The notes: generated from the letters alone by a model not told the origin. A stretch of 64,000 nucleotides of DNA from Cycas panzhihuaensis (GCA_023213395.1 CM041465.1:104663741-104727740), one strand, 5' to 3'; positions 35,009 through 47,872 are shown, numbered from the stretch's first letter. Translations and numbers: made by a program.

Positions 35009-35816
35009 ATGGCTGCCATAAACATGCTAAATGCATGCACCATTCGGTTAACAGGACAAAATAATTATCAGGAATGGAAGAGACTCACTCAGAACTTGCT
35101 AATCATGAATGAATTTTGGAGTTATATTTTTGGGAGATTACCTCAACCAGCACTTGTTACCAATGGAAATGTTACTGTGTAACCTGATGATGCCTTGCTT
35201 GCTGCTTGGAAAGCCAAAGATGAAATTGCTTTGGCATTCCTTCACATGATTGTTGATGTACATGTAGATCAAAATATTACTTGTGCTAAAACTTCTAAGG
35301 AAGCTTGGGACACTTTGTCCTCATTGTATGAAAGGCGAGATCAAGCTCGCATTTTAATGGTTAAGGCAAAATTGTATTCTGTTAAGTTTGTCAAGCCCAT
35401 ATCAGCTTTTTTTTCCTCCATCAAGGAGGTATGTAATGAACTAAATACACTTGCAAGTCTAGCTACAAGGGATGAATTAATCACATCCATCACCAAAGCC
35501 TTACTGAAGGACTACAATGGCTTCATTTTGTCCACTACAAGAGATGGTTCTCTCAAAACTATGACATTCAATGAATTTGAAAGTTTGTTACTTTAAGAAG
35601 AATAAATCTACACTAAGGATAATGAGGAGGAACCATGTACATCAGGTGCATTCACGGCCAATTCAAAGGCCAAACAGCAACCCAAACCTGCACTTTTAAA
35701 GCAATTTGGGAACATGAACATTGGGTCTTCAAGGACGAATGTTGTATGTCATTATTGTGGCAAACTTGACCACATAGCACCTGATTATCAGAAAAAGCAA
35801 GCATATCTATGCCAGC
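35009..35816 (+). pseudogene. Copia C1 gag
   Basis: The ATG at 35,009 opens MAAINMLNACTIRLTGQNNY, then EWKRLTQNLLIMNEFWSYI, a copia gag N-terminus (UBN2-type capsid). An in-frame TAA near 35,180 interrupts it (Gln codon by comparison). The main body continues from 35,195: LAAWKAKDEIALAFLHMI, EAWDTLSSLYERRDQAR and LLKDYNGFILSTTRDG. More stops lie at about 35,596-35,606. The knuckle CHYCGKLDHIAPDY (about 35,748-35,790) lacks its last Cys (Tyr instead). A Gln/Ala-rich tail follows. Element D has the same gag at 59,945. Confidence 0.88.
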
Positions 35817-35984
35817 AGTAGTAGCCACGTCATCTGAATCAACGACAACAGTAGCCATGTCAGCAGTACCAATAGTGGTTTTAGCAGCAACAACAGTAGC
35901 AGCAGTAACCCCCTTGACCAAATCGAGGTGCCTATCGAGGAGGTCAAAGAGGAAGGGGGGGTTTCAGAGGTGGCAATCAATGCC

Positions 35985-38900
35985 ACTCTAATCAGTTTGC
36001 AGATGAAGACAAATTATTTTATGCATATCAGACATCCAAGGTTGATGAAACTTGGATTATTGATTCTGGAGCTTCATAACACATGACTGGAAGTGAAGAG
36101 CTCCTCACCAACATCAAGGAAGGCAAAGGTCAATCAGTGACCTTTGGGAATAATCAATCTATCAAAATTTCTGGAGTAGGCACAATAACTCCATTTTCTT
36201 CTTCATCAAACCCTTCCTCCACATTTCCCGATGGCAATGCCTATTTAATACCTTCAATGGACAAAAATTTACTATCTGTTAGCAAGTTGTACAAGCAACA
36301 GATGAGTGTATTATTCCAAAATGGGAAATGTATAATTAGTGATAAAGAAGACCAAGTAGTAGCTGTTGGCTATGAGGATCAAGGCCTCTACAAGTTGGAT
36401 GCAAATAATATAACACTTGATTCTGCTTACTCTGGTTCCATTGTCACTCCTTACTTGTCCAAGATGCAACTTTGGCATCAACGTCTAGGCCATTTGAACT
36501 TAGACAATTTGAGGTAGATGATCAATAAGAACATGGTACATGGGCTTCCAAAGATCTATGGAACAAAATGTCTTTGTGAAGCGTGCATTATGGGAACTCA
36601 GCATCGCTTACCTTTCCCTAAAGGCAAAGTATGGCATACATCACATCCTTTGCAGCTAGTACATTCATATTTGTATGGACTTATGTCCACATCATCTTTT
36701 GGAGGAGCTTTATATTACATCTCCTTCATTGATGACTTTTCTCACAAAGTTTGGGTCTATTTCATCAAACACAAATTTGAAGCATTTTCCAAGTTCAAAA
36801 AATTCAAGCTTGAGGTGGAAAATGAGTCTAGCCATTCAATCAAAACATTCAGGATAGACAATGGAGGTGAATTTATATCAAATAAATTCACCCAATACTG
36901 CAAGGATAATGGCATTCAGAGACAACTGACGATACCTCACACTCCTCAACAAAATGGAGTCTCCAAACGGATGAACAGAACTTTGGCCAATAAAGCCAAA
37001 GCTATGATGCATGCACAAGGACTCACTCGAGGTTACTGGGTAGAAGTATTTCACATAGCTGCCTATGTGGCCAATCACAGTCCTACTATAGTAGTCACCA
37101 ACATGACACCTGAGGAGGCTTGGTCTGGCAAAAGGCCTACTATTAGCCATTTAAGGACTTTTGGCTGCACTGCTTATATACATATTCCCGATCAGCAAAG
37201 GAAGAAATTAGACAAACATAGTCTAAAATGCATCTTTTTAGGGTATGCCATTCACAGCAAAGCTTACAAGTTGTATGATCCAATAGGGAAGAAAATGCAT
37301 CTCTCAAGAGATGTCATCTTTGCTAAAGAAGATCATAAGGAGGTGTAAACAGCATCCATGCAACCTCCCATTGACAAAGGCAACAAGATTGTTGAGGCCT
37401 TCCTTCCCTCTCAATCCTCTACACCATGTTCATCATCTGCACCAGCTGGACTGTCTACTTCAACTAAATTTACTCCACTTGATCCAAGCTCATCTTCTAT
37501 TAACCAACCACTTACACTAGAAGATCTTGAGGTTCAAGTAACTTCAATTCAAAAGTTACCCAAATGGTACACACAAACAGTTCATGATGGTCACATCATT
37601 GAAGGAAAACGTCCATCTAAATATCAGCAGCAAACCAATTATGCACTTATGGCTGAAGTGCTTTATGTTGATGAGCCTTCCACTTTTGAGGAGGCTTCTA
37701 AAAATGAAAATTGGAAGTCTGTCATGGATGAAGAAATCCATTTTATTGAAAAGAATGGAACTTAGAATTTGGTTGAATTGCCTAAACACAAACAGGCAAT
37801 CAGTTGCAAATGGGTCTACAAGACCAAATTCCATTCTGATGGTTTACTTAAAAGGCAGAAAGCATGCCTTGTCACAAAAGGATTTAAACAAAAAGAAGGC
37901 ATAGATTATGAAGAAACTTTTACACCAGTGGTGAACATGAATACCATCAGACTTCTCTTGGCCTTAGTTGCTCAATGTAAATGGCCTGTTTACCAGATGG
38001 ACGTGAAGAACACCTTTCTTAATGGCAATCTTCAGGAGGAGGTATATTTGGAGCAACCTCCCAGATACAAAGTATAAGGCAAGGAGCATTTTGTATATCG
38101 CCTAAAAAAGGCGTTATATGGCTTGAAGTAAGCTCCAAGGGCATGGTACTCGAAGATCGATGACTACTTCTTGAGACATGGGTTTCATCGATCTACTTCA
38201 GATCATAATCTGTATATAAAAAATGAAACGAACCATGTAATTTTTGTTGCCTTATATGTAGATGACTTAGTGATCACTGGTAGTAACACTAAGATGATTC
38301 ATATTCTCCAAGATAACTTAAAGAGAAGTTTCAAGATGACAGATCTTGGACTTCTCCATTACTTTTTAGGCTTTGAGATATGGCAACAATGACCAAAGTT
38401 ATATCTTCATCTCCCAAGTGAAATATTCTTGGGACATTTTGTAGCGGTTTAGGATGCACGACTGTAAATCAGCACCTACACCTATGGAGAATGGATCTAA
38501 GCTTACTCTCAATGAGGAAGCTGCACCAGCAGATCCCACACTTTACCAGTAGTTGATTGGGAGTCTCATTTATCTCACCAACACTCGACCAGATATTTCA
38601 TTTGCTATTGGGATTTGCTCACGTTACATGTCTCAACCTAATCAGATACATTGGAATGCAGCCAAATGCATACTTAAGTACATCAAAGGTACATTACAGT
38701 ATGCCCTTGAGTATGCACATAATGAGAACTTCACTCTGGAAGGGTTCTCAAACTCTGATTGGGCAGGTTGCCAAGATAGCAGGAAATCAACCTCGGGATA
38801 CTATTTTTCCCTTGGTTCAACAGTTGTTTCATGGAGTTGCAAGAAGTAACCCAATGTTACCTTGTCCTCCACTGAAGCAGAGTACAAAGATATAGTCAGC

Positions 38901-39196
38901 GTAGCTTGTGAGGCTATCTGGCTACAATGGATTCTTGGGGAACTTAGACTTGAGCAGGGTCACCCCACTAGGATATATTACAACAATCAAAGTGTGCTCA
39001 AGTTAGCTAAGAATCTAGTCTTTCATGCGCGGATAAAACACATCGAGGTTCACCATCACTTCATCAAAGAGCATGTTTAGAATGGTGAGATCAACCTCCA
39101 GTACAGACCAACAGAGGAGTAGACATCAGACATCTTTACCAAGCCTCTTGGTAGAGAGAAGTTTGTAAAATTCAGAGATGAACTTGGTGTCTGACT
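35985..39196 (+). pseudogene. Copia C1 pol: protease, integrase, RT, RNase H
   Basis: Protease: WIIDSGAS at about 36,053-36,076, followed by a stop. GAG-pre-integrase: LWHQRLGHLNLDNLR (about 36,470-36,514). Integrase core at 36,518-37,348: the first catalytic Asp is Tyr (codon 36,668-36,670), the second is kept in FRIDNGGEF, the third (Glu of NGVSE) is Lys. The RT block starts at about 37,700 (NWKSVMDEE) with MDVKNTFLNGNLQEEVYLEQ (about 37,999-38,058), GLK-stop-APRAWY and an intact YVDD at 38,255-38,266. A frameshift near 38,390 leads into RNase H: RPDISFAIGICSRYMSQP, SNSDWAGC and LSSTEAEY, with the last Asp replaced (YYNNQS). Ends with DIFTKPLGREKF. Confidence 0.93.
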
Positions 39197-39209
39197 TAAC
39201 ATTGTAAAT

Positions 39210-39221
39210 AGTAAGGGGGAG
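39210..39221 (+). other. Polypurine tract of copia C1
   Basis: GTAAGGGGGAG stands directly before the 3' LTR and primes plus-strand DNA in copia elements. Confidence 0.88.
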
Positions 39222-39774
39222 TGTTAAACCTTATGTTTACATGTTAAGATAATGTACTTTTATTTTAATGTAATATGTGTACCTTTTACTTTAGGGGTGA
39301 CTTATCACTTAAGTGATAAAGTACACACCCACATTCTTTCTAGTGACACAACATTGTCACTAAAGGGTCAAATGGACCCCTATACATTTTTGCTCACGTG
39401 AGAGCCCAAAAGGACACATGTCCAACATGCAAGGCATGTATCTTGGATATTTGACACATGTCAAACATCCAAGGCCTTAGGTCTCTCATTTCACTCTATA
39501 TAATGAGACCACTTCTCATTGTCTAATAAGAGAGTTGGAGCTGTATTGTTATGCTATCAGTTTGCTAATCAAACTGTTCATTCTTTGGAGGTTGGACCAA
39601 TTCCAACTCCACATATTGGGTATCATTTTCTCTTGCTCCTTCATTTATGTTTTGTCTCTTTGCTTTCTCTTTACCTTGAGATTATTATACTTGTTTGTAT
39701 TTCTACAACTAGAACTAGAGTGATCCTAGTTTCTAGATCTAGGGACTGTTGAGGCCATCTAGCCTCTTTTCATA
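39222..39774 (+). repeat. 3' LTR of copia C1 (553 bp)
   Basis: TGTTAAACC...TTTTCATA; the terminal CA is TA here by one transition. Followed by the target duplication atcat (39,775-39,779). Confidence 0.96.
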
Positions 39775-40575
39775 ATCATGAGCCTTTATGGTTTGTTGAA
39801 AACCATAACATTTTATAGGGATACTAGATTATTAAGCAATTTTTGGTAGATGTTGTAGAAGAAGTTAAATAGAAAGTTGCAATTCAATAATGCTTACCAT
39901 CCTTGAACAAAGGGGTAGGCATACATAGTAAATAGATCATTGGGAAATCTGTTGAGGGGCTTAACAAGTGATAAACCAAAGTAATAGGATAGTGCGTTAC
40001 CACAAGCTTAATTTACATACAACAACTTAATGAATAGGTCTATGGGTAAATCACCATTTTATGCGATGTATGATAGAACACCAAATATAGTTGTCAACTT
40101 TGTTTAGTTACCATTGGATAATTGCACAAGTGATGTTGTTGAAGCACTTGCGAAAATGTTGAAAAAGGTGTATGTTAGAGTTTAATAATAGTTGGAAGCT
40201 AACTCACAAAAATATAAGGAGGCAACAAATCAAGCAAGATGAGTTAAGGAGTTTGATATAGGAAATCTAATGATGTTGCATTTGCAAAAATAAAGGTTTC
40301 TAAAAGGAACTTGTAACAAACTAAAATTTAAGAAAATAGGTCCTTGTAAGATTTTGAAAACTCTTAATGCCTATGAGATTGAATTACTAGGTGGGTCAGA
40401 CATCTCCCCTATATCTAACATTTTTTAGTTATATTCTTATCATCCTAGTGATGAAGATGTGATGGAACACCTTAAGCATTGGTAGAAACAAGTACCAAAG
40501 AAGAAAAAGAAAATACATAAGTAGAAGCCCATGTGACTTATTGCATTTTATTTTTAAATAACTAGGGAAGAATGA
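39775..40575 (+). pseudogene. Gypsy element E: second half of integrase and polypurine tract
   Basis: Element E resumes after C1. With the duplicated atcat counted once, ...FFKKI joins MSLYGLLKTITFYRDTRLLSNFW, where the second catalytic Asp of the family (SDRD) is Tyr. Downstream AYHP-stop-TKG-stop-AYIVNRSLGNLLRGL shows Glu replaced by Tyr at the third acidic site. The C-terminal region (LKFKKIGPCKILKTLNAYEIELLG, about 40,320-40,395) and SDISPISNIF are readable. A purine-rich tract (40,561-40,575) precedes a TG start at 40,576. No chromodomain is obvious. Confidence 0.82.
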
Positions 40576-43040
40576 TGTAGGGACATCGTTGTAAATATTT
40601 ATTTGTTTGTTTTTTATATATGAGTCTTAGAAAATTTTGATTGCAAGCCCATTATCACAAAGGCCCCAGCTTAAATGAGCTTTATAAAATGACACTTCAT
40701 TGCAGATAAGCTTTGTAAGCTAGTGATTTGCTAAAGGTAAAGTTTTTAGACAAGTCCATTATTACCAAATAAATAGGGCTTCCAAAATTTTGCTCATGAA
40801 ATTTTTCAAAAGTATTAGTAGAGGGCTAAATGTTTACTTATATGTCTAGGTAAAGAAGTCTCAAGAAAAATAGATACACAAGTTATAAGGAGGCAGTTGT
40901 AAAGACTTAACCTACAAAGTCACATGCTTAGCAAGGTCACATATGATAGGAAATTATTAGATGTATTTGTGAAAAATGTGCCAATGACAATATGAGAAAG
41001 ACTTGATTAATTTACAAGGTGGATTGAGCAAATAGTGTATAATTCACTTCACTAGTTGATCCTCTACAAAATTGGTTTGTTTGAACATTGATAGGGTACA
41101 CATAGTTTCAAGGTGCAATGCTATAAAGGGCTATTAGATTATTTAACATGCATCAATTATCAAGCATGACATGTAGGTGCATACTTCATATTTTGAGTAG
41201 GCCCAATGGAAATTCATTTTGGCGAAGAAGCATTTTGTGAAGTTCAATCAAGATTGTTCATTTAGGGGACAAGTGTCACAAGATTAGGGTTTTCGAATGA
41301 AAAGAAAATATTGGCAAGTGACAAAAGGGTAAAAGTGTAAGGGTAGAAAATTATTAAGTCTTTAATCTACAAAATTCATCTAACCATTTGATCAAGTGTC
41401 ATGCAGAGGTCATTAGGTAGCTTTGCGTCAAGTAAGGGTAATGGAAAGATGTATCACAAAAGAAGCATATGTGAAAGGATTAACTTATGAGATTAAGTCC
41501 TAGTCATTGATTAATAAGCCACTTACCCATGTCATAGGGGTACTCACAAAATGGTGACTCATGATTAAAGTGATTAACAAAGGATGAAAAGGGGATCTCT
41601 CATGGGAATATTGTGAGAGATTTGATCTTAACTATTCATCATAAGGATGTGTGCCATGATCTCAAGAGATTCATGTTAGGACATTTTAGATAGATTATCT
41701 ATTATAGAATTAGAGCCTTTGAACATGTAATATATGAAGGCACCTTAGTTGCCTGTGTGTTAACAAGTGGCAGAATATCAGCCTATTCACAAAGGTTCAT
41801 TTCTTAGAAAAGAATATAAGTATTAAATGATAAGTAGTGAGCAAGGAAGTTGTGGAGCTAGTCTTAACTATCCAATAAGGGACATGTTAACATCTAAAGC
41901 TATTCATGAAAAAAATCTTCAAAGGAGAAGTGAGGTCTTAAACAACAATCTACATAAGGTATGGCTCTATAAATTTGATTTAACCATTCAATAAGTGGAT
42001 ACATTGTCGAACCCTAATGCATTGCACAAGTGGAGCTTTGTATAAGTGATCCATTTTGAGATGAAAGGTTGCAAGTTGGTTGAGTGTGAAGTCAATTTGG
42101 GCAATTGAGTATTGAACATATAGCATCATCATAGGGCTTCACTTGTTGTAAATAGATCAAACGTAAATTGAGCAAGTGTGCAAGTCAATAAATTACAAAG
42201 GTGATTGAGATCATTATATTAGGGATATATGGAAGCATCCTAAACATTCACAGGATTAAGTGGTGCCCATGTGATGAGTATAAGAAAAAAGGGTGATATG
42301 TGAAGCTAAATATTATGAAGAAAGAACAATCATTGGATCAAGATACATATTGTTGAAATATGATAATGCTCAAGATTTAAGACCTTATTTGAATATAGGA
42401 GCACAATTGAGTGTAATATGAGTAAACAGACAACAAGCAAAGATCTTGACAATTAGTTTGAGGGACATATGGCAAGATACTGAGATGTTCACAAAGGGAA
42501 AATTTGGATGATGTAATCAGATCTTAATCTTAAGAAATATGAATGGTATATTATGGCAAGCATATGATGGTCATCAGATTTCAGAACACAAGCCAAATAA
42601 CTAGGGACTTCAAAAATTTGAAGGAATATCAACTTAAACAAAGTAAAGATATAAATGCTTTCTAAATTGCAAAATGGGAATTAATCTTAGTTGTTAAATA
42701 TAAACCCTCATCAGACTGTAAGATTTTAAGGTCAAAGAATGATTATCTAATTACATTCACATTTATTTATGACAAATTGAACAAGGAACTAATAGAATTC
42801 AAGCATGAAGCAGGAAAATCTAACCCTTTTCCTGTTTCATTTTGAGTCATTCATGACATAGCAAACACCAAAAGAAGAATAATTACCGAGTAGAAACCTT
42901 GAGAGAAAATAGGAATCAGATTTCACTAAATTGTTCTCCAATAACAAGTTTGAAGTTATAATCTAACTCCTATGATAATGTTGACCATTGAGGGCATTAA
43001 TACCCATTATGAAGGGTGGGATTAGGATTTGTTCAAAGCA
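40576..43040 (+). other. Candidate 3' LTR of gypsy E and unassigned DNA
   Basis: Starts TGTAGGGACATCG right after the purine tract of element E, as a 3' LTR should. I could not find its end or a matching 5' copy before 17,661. No coding frame is visible. A loosely conserved phrase around taaccattcaataagtgg recurs at about 41,390, 41,629, 41,868 and 41,981, as in promoter-bearing U3 regions. Confidence 0.4.
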
Positions 43041-43154
43041 AAGAAGAATGCAGACAATGAATTGTGGCAAAACAAACTAATACAAATAGTCTTCATTCTG
43101 AGAATACTCCCCTCCCTAGAGCTAATAGGTTTAGTCACATACTATCTTAATTGA

Positions 43155-43717
43155 GTGGAGAAGATGATTGTTGCCTTGAATGATGAAATTATGTATGCCT
43201 TGTCACCTAAAACATTTTGCAAAATTTTCTATATGTTGGAGCTTAATATTCTATTTGATGAGAAGCTTGAGGTAGTCATGAAAAAAGATAAAGAGTTGGC
43301 CGAGGAGATGTTAGACTGGCAGATTCAGAGGTTCAAATAGGACATGAAGTAGGATGGTTTGAAGGCCAAACATTTTGGGTGCTCTAATGACTTGAAGTTG
43401 AGGTGTTACATGCATACATCATAGCACATAGGCAAAAGGAGAATTTCCTTAATGACTAGGCCTGAACAATAAGTGAAACACCAATCACTTAGCTCAAGGG
43501 ATTACATTTTGGCACAAAATTCTACATGATGGTATATCTAGTATATGCTCTACTTGGCTCAAGGAGGTTCCCACATTTCAAATTAGATCAACAAAGGCTC
43601 AATGAGGATGTACTTGTTCAATTTAAAGTTTCTAAGGTATGGAAAGTAAAGGCCTCATTATTCTTCTATGAAATAACTTTTTATATATTGTGTCAAGTTA
43701 CATTTATTAGCCCATGA
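43155..43717 (+). pseudogene. Relic ORF of unknown family
   Basis: From 43,155 the plus strand reads MEKMIVALNDEIMYALSPKT, then IFYMLELNILFDEKLEVVMK and a Lys/Glu-rich stretch to 43,340, where a stop follows. A second open piece is at 43,526-43,717 (ending in a hydrophobic segment). The composition (acidic and basic helices) resembles the extra, non-gag/pol ORFs carried by some plant retroelements, but I do not recognise a domain. A third weak frame may continue to about 44,300. It could be part of the Tat-like element that begins to be readable at 47,600. Confidence 0.35.
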
Positions 43718-44699
43718 GAATAGATGATAAAATCAAGAAGAGATTGAAAGGAAATGATGGTATGCCAAATAGAGACTTTTATTTATTTCAAAACCACTAT
43801 ATTATTTGGCTACATGATTATTAGGGATGCACCCTCTACTTATTAAAGTATCCCCATACTCAATTATACTTTACAGAAGCCTATAGGTAGTTATCATTAA
43901 TTAGGGCTAGATTATGTCCCAAGAACAAAAAAGTGCCCTATCAGCTAATGTTTGTCCATATGGGGCATTAAGAGATGGACAAATAGTTGGATATTCAAAG
44001 GGTATCTTCTTTATTGATATTGTGCCACTTGCAGAAACCTCCACCTAAGTGCTATGATCTAAATAGAGTGATGGCCAAATACATGGGAAGTATGCATGTG
44101 ATGTCTAAGCATCACAAGTACGATGGCCTTAAATATTCATAAATCCAAAGGTTGAAATAGTATGTACCCTTCAGAATTTGATGAAATTAGTGGGAGTTGT
44201 CTTCTTGACCTAAGGAATAATGAAGGACTAATTTTAGTTGGCAAGGGCAATAATGATTTAATAAAACTCTATATGCCCATTTCTAAGAAAAAACTAATAA
44301 TTTATGCTAGTCAGTAGGAAAGAAGAGGAAAAGTCCCTCCAAGTCCCCTTTAGCAATAACTATGGTTCAGACTCAAACATAGGGTGTGGCATAGGTTTCA
44401 TGATAATCATCATCATCAAGGGTACAACTAGTGCCTAGTCCATCTCCAACATAAGCCCCATAAGAAGGGGAAAAAAGAGTAAGAATTATGATGGGATAAG
44501 AGGTAATGAATGGGATAGTATTGGCCCCATCTATTTCTCCCAAAGATACCACAATAAGGCCAAGCGCCTCATTAACATAAGAAGTGGAGATAGTCAACAA
44601 TGTTGAAACCTTACTAGAAGTGCAACTAGATTTAATAACTTTGTCTAATAGAGTTGTCAAGGAAGTAAAGAATATCATTGACTATTACTCCTAAGAAGT

Positions 44700-46347
44700 G
44701 GTATTGTTTCCTTAAATTCTAGCCTCCTTGGTCCTCATGTATAGTTCCCTCTTTATTTTGCTTTGTATGGTTTGGGTTGTTGTCATAGTATGTTATGAGT
44801 ACCTAGTTTATGGCATCGACAATTGGGATCTATTATGCAAAAATCAAAGGATTATATGCTTGGTACTATTAGCCACCCTCTTTAACTATGTCTTGGCTTC
44901 TTGATTTGGTAATTTTCTTGAGTTTGTTAGTTTGCTTCTACTTGAAAATGCTTGTATGTGTGATTTTGAATTTTGATAGTATCACCCTACTACATTTACA
45001 CTAACCACATCAAATTTTTGATGGGATCTTGTCTTGTTTACAAAGATCATATTAAAATTTTGACAGTATACAATATACAATCAAAATTGGTGATGGTACT
45101 ATCAAAATTAGTGACACAACCCTTGTGAATTTGATTGTATCCTCCTAATTTTAATGGTATTATTTATTACACTCTTGAAATGGGAAAAACCTTAGTTTTT
45201 GCATCATTTTGTATCCTGATTAATATTTTTTTACCAAACCAAATGCAATAAGGAGATATTATGGGCATAATATAAGTGATTTCTTTTCAAAACCATGTTC
45301 TAAAGAACTTTATTTAATTGTGTAAGCTCATTTGGTATTGCACTTTTTAGACTTTTGGATTTTTAAGAGACTCTTGGATCATTTGTTACTCCTTTGGTTC
45401 TCCTCTTACTTTGGTCTCTTTCTTGTGAACTTGTATTGTTGTGTGTGTAGGTCTTATATACTTATTGGGATGCTTGTGGACAAGTTGTGGAGATTCTTCT
45501 CTTGTTTGTGAAGTAAGACAACTAATTGGAGAGCAATTGGCTATTCCTTTAGTGTCCCATTACTTGGGGACTTCTCCTCTTCATTCTAGCTTGTTTAAAA
45601 CTTTTTTTTTCCTTTACTTTTGTTCTTTATTTTTTATTAGAGGCTACTTCCTCTAAGCTACACTAATGTCCATCTTTATTTGATTTTGAAAGTAAATTAG
45701 TGTAGTTTTCATTTCCTTCTTGTTTGAGGGGCAATATTTGCCATTAATTTTCTTTCTTCATGTTTCTTGTATGAGTAAGAATTATTATAGCAAATCTTGT
45801 ACATGTTTTCTTGTGGTTTTCTTCATTTCTTGGGTGCATTTCATTCATTAGCTTAAAATTTATTATTTGTTTCTTATATCATTTATAATTGTGCTACCAA
45901 TCAATGATCCATCCCTTGATTGTAGCATCATTGGGACCTGTTTCCCTTTACTTGCATTCAATCGATTTGATTGCTTGCTCCTTTGCCTCACCTTCCCTCT
46001 TACATACTAGCATTACAAGTGAATAAATTACCTTTCCAAACAAGGTTTTTAGGTGCCCACCACCCTCACATATAGGTATAATTAGCATATGATATTTCTC
46101 TTTTGGTTTTAAACTTCCTTCGGGGTTTACATATTGCATTTGATGCTTTTAAGTCTCTTTAGTTATATTTTCTTCTTTAGATTTACATTGTGGTTATTTT
46201 GTAGCAAAGAGGATTCAACTAACACCCTCTTCATATAACTTTACCTTAACTTGTGATTGTGTTTGTAGTTTTTCTTGCTTTTAAGGTGCTTTTCTTAAAA
46301 CCTAATTTAAGATGCACCTTAATGTAAAAAGTGGAAAAACAATAATT

Positions 46348-46389
<42 letters not shown>

Positions 46390-47590
46390 AAGAAAACCCT
46401 AAAGGTAAAAAACATAAGGTAAGAAAACAAGACCAAAAATCCCTCCAAAAAGGCAATCCCCTTCTTTCCTAACCCTTAACTCTTTTCATTTCATTTCAAT
46501 ATGCTTGTAATTTTTTCTTATTTTGTTTATCATTTAGGTGTATACAATTGTGAAGAAAGCCAAGAGTAAGTGCACTTGGAGCCTAGATCCTCTTGTTTGC
46601 TTACTTCTTTTAGTAGAGTTGTTTCCATGATCTTGATTATTTCCTTTACACAATTTTCTTGGCATGACTAACTAGAGGTAGGTTTGCATTTTCTTGGTGA
46701 TGCTTGTGTAAAGCATTGTAGTTGCACTCTATAGTTTGCTTGTGCCTATTACATATTATCAACCCCTCTATAGTGGAAACAACATCTACAAAGACTATCG
46801 CATCCATACATATGGAATTAGTCATTAGAATAAATTCGCCCTACCATTAGTGTATTCCGCAAGAGGGGTTAAGAAGATATAAGGAGATAGAGCCTTTTCA
46901 CTTAGGTGGAGTTATAAAGAGAGCCACACGGATTTCTTAGGATTGTCAGCATATCCCTTAGTTGGGATTTATCATTATGGTTAAGCACCTTTGGTGATAA
47001 GATGGCATATAAAGTAAGGTGCAATCAACCATTAATACTTAGGTATTAGACAAAATTGGCTCAACATGCCAAGGGGTGTAAGAAAAATAACAAAGATCTT
47101 ATAGGTTTTCTCTTTCTATACCCCCCCAACTTCTTTAATATCTTTCTCTATTCCTCTTCTCTACCATAACTATATTTGACTTAAAACTATTATTCACACA
47201 AGCCTCATTATCATCTACCCTTGTTCTCTCATGTCATTCTTTAAATCATGTCTTAAGTCATCCACACATCATGCCATTCTTTGAGTCAATTTTAGATCTA
47301 ATGTCATACATTATTTAGTTCTTTCCCTTTTACACCCTCTCTTTACGTGAGAGGGCTAGTTCGTTTAAGACCTCCCTAATTTTGAATGAATATTTTGGTG
47401 ACCATATTGAGGAAGTGTTAGACCTATTTCCTCTTTTAATTGCATCACTGCCCTCACTAAATAACATTGTTACCTTGTCTTATTCCTTTGAGAGTCCTTC
47501 ATCTTCTTTGTTACTTAGTCCTATATCCTTTAAGAGTCCTTTATTATCTAATTACCTTTATGTTATCATTTGGTTGAGCTTCTTACCCTT
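44700..47590. other. Unassigned AT-rich stretch
   Basis: No domain readable on either strand. Imperfect inverted repeats around attttgatagta occur at about 44,974 and 45,093-45,110. A (GA)n tract is at 46,351-46,386 and short C runs occur near 47,122. It probably holds the LTR and leader of Tat-like element 2, but no primer site or LTR pair was found. Confidence 0.35.
46351..46386 (+). repeat. (GA)18 microsatellite
   Basis: Uninterrupted GA dinucleotides, 36 bases. Confidence 0.95.
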
Positions 47591-47599
47591 TCATTCATC

Positions 47600-47872
47600 A
47601 TGGTTAATCAAAAGAGGCCCTTAACATTTAAGATGACTAGATGTTCTTCTTGCATGCAAGGTCTTTCCCCTAGAGCACATGATTCTATGTCTTTACTTGA
47701 GCCTCATGAGACTAGGAGCCTTATGGAATCTAATTTAGAGGTTATTATAGCCCCTCATTTTCCTCCACTTCCTCCTACTCATGGTCATCCCTCATCTACT
47801 CAACATAATAATGGGCCTTTCTACCCATTAGATTTGGCCTGTTTTGTATTAGAATAATTACCTCCTAGAGTG
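47600..47872 (+). pseudogene. Tat-like gypsy element 2: gag N-terminus, first part
   Basis: The ATG at 47,600 opens MVNQKRPLTFKMTRCSS and continues to a proline-rich stretch (PHFPPLPPTHGHP). A stop is at 47,855 and the sequence is interrupted at 47,873 by the LTR of element F. It resumes at 54,360 with more proline-rich sequence. I assign it to the Tat-like family because of the similar N-terminal composition in element 1 and the gag and protease blocks that follow F. Confidence 0.6.

Larger units (their letters stand above)
31977..39774 (+). mobile_element. Complete Ty1/copia element C1, nested in gypsy E
   Basis: A 7.8 kb element with two LTRs of exactly 553 bp (31,977-32,529; 39,222-39,774), perfect 5 bp target duplication atcat (31,972-31,976; 39,775-39,779), primer site, long leader with a tandem array, gag, pol in PR-INT-RT-RH order and a polypurine tract. 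Hand count gives about 18 LTR differences (3.3%), mostly transitions, so it is the youngest dated insertion here. Coding frames are largely intact but hold several stops and frameshifts and have lost catalytic residues, so this copy is not autonomous. It splits the integrase of E. Confidence 0.97.
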
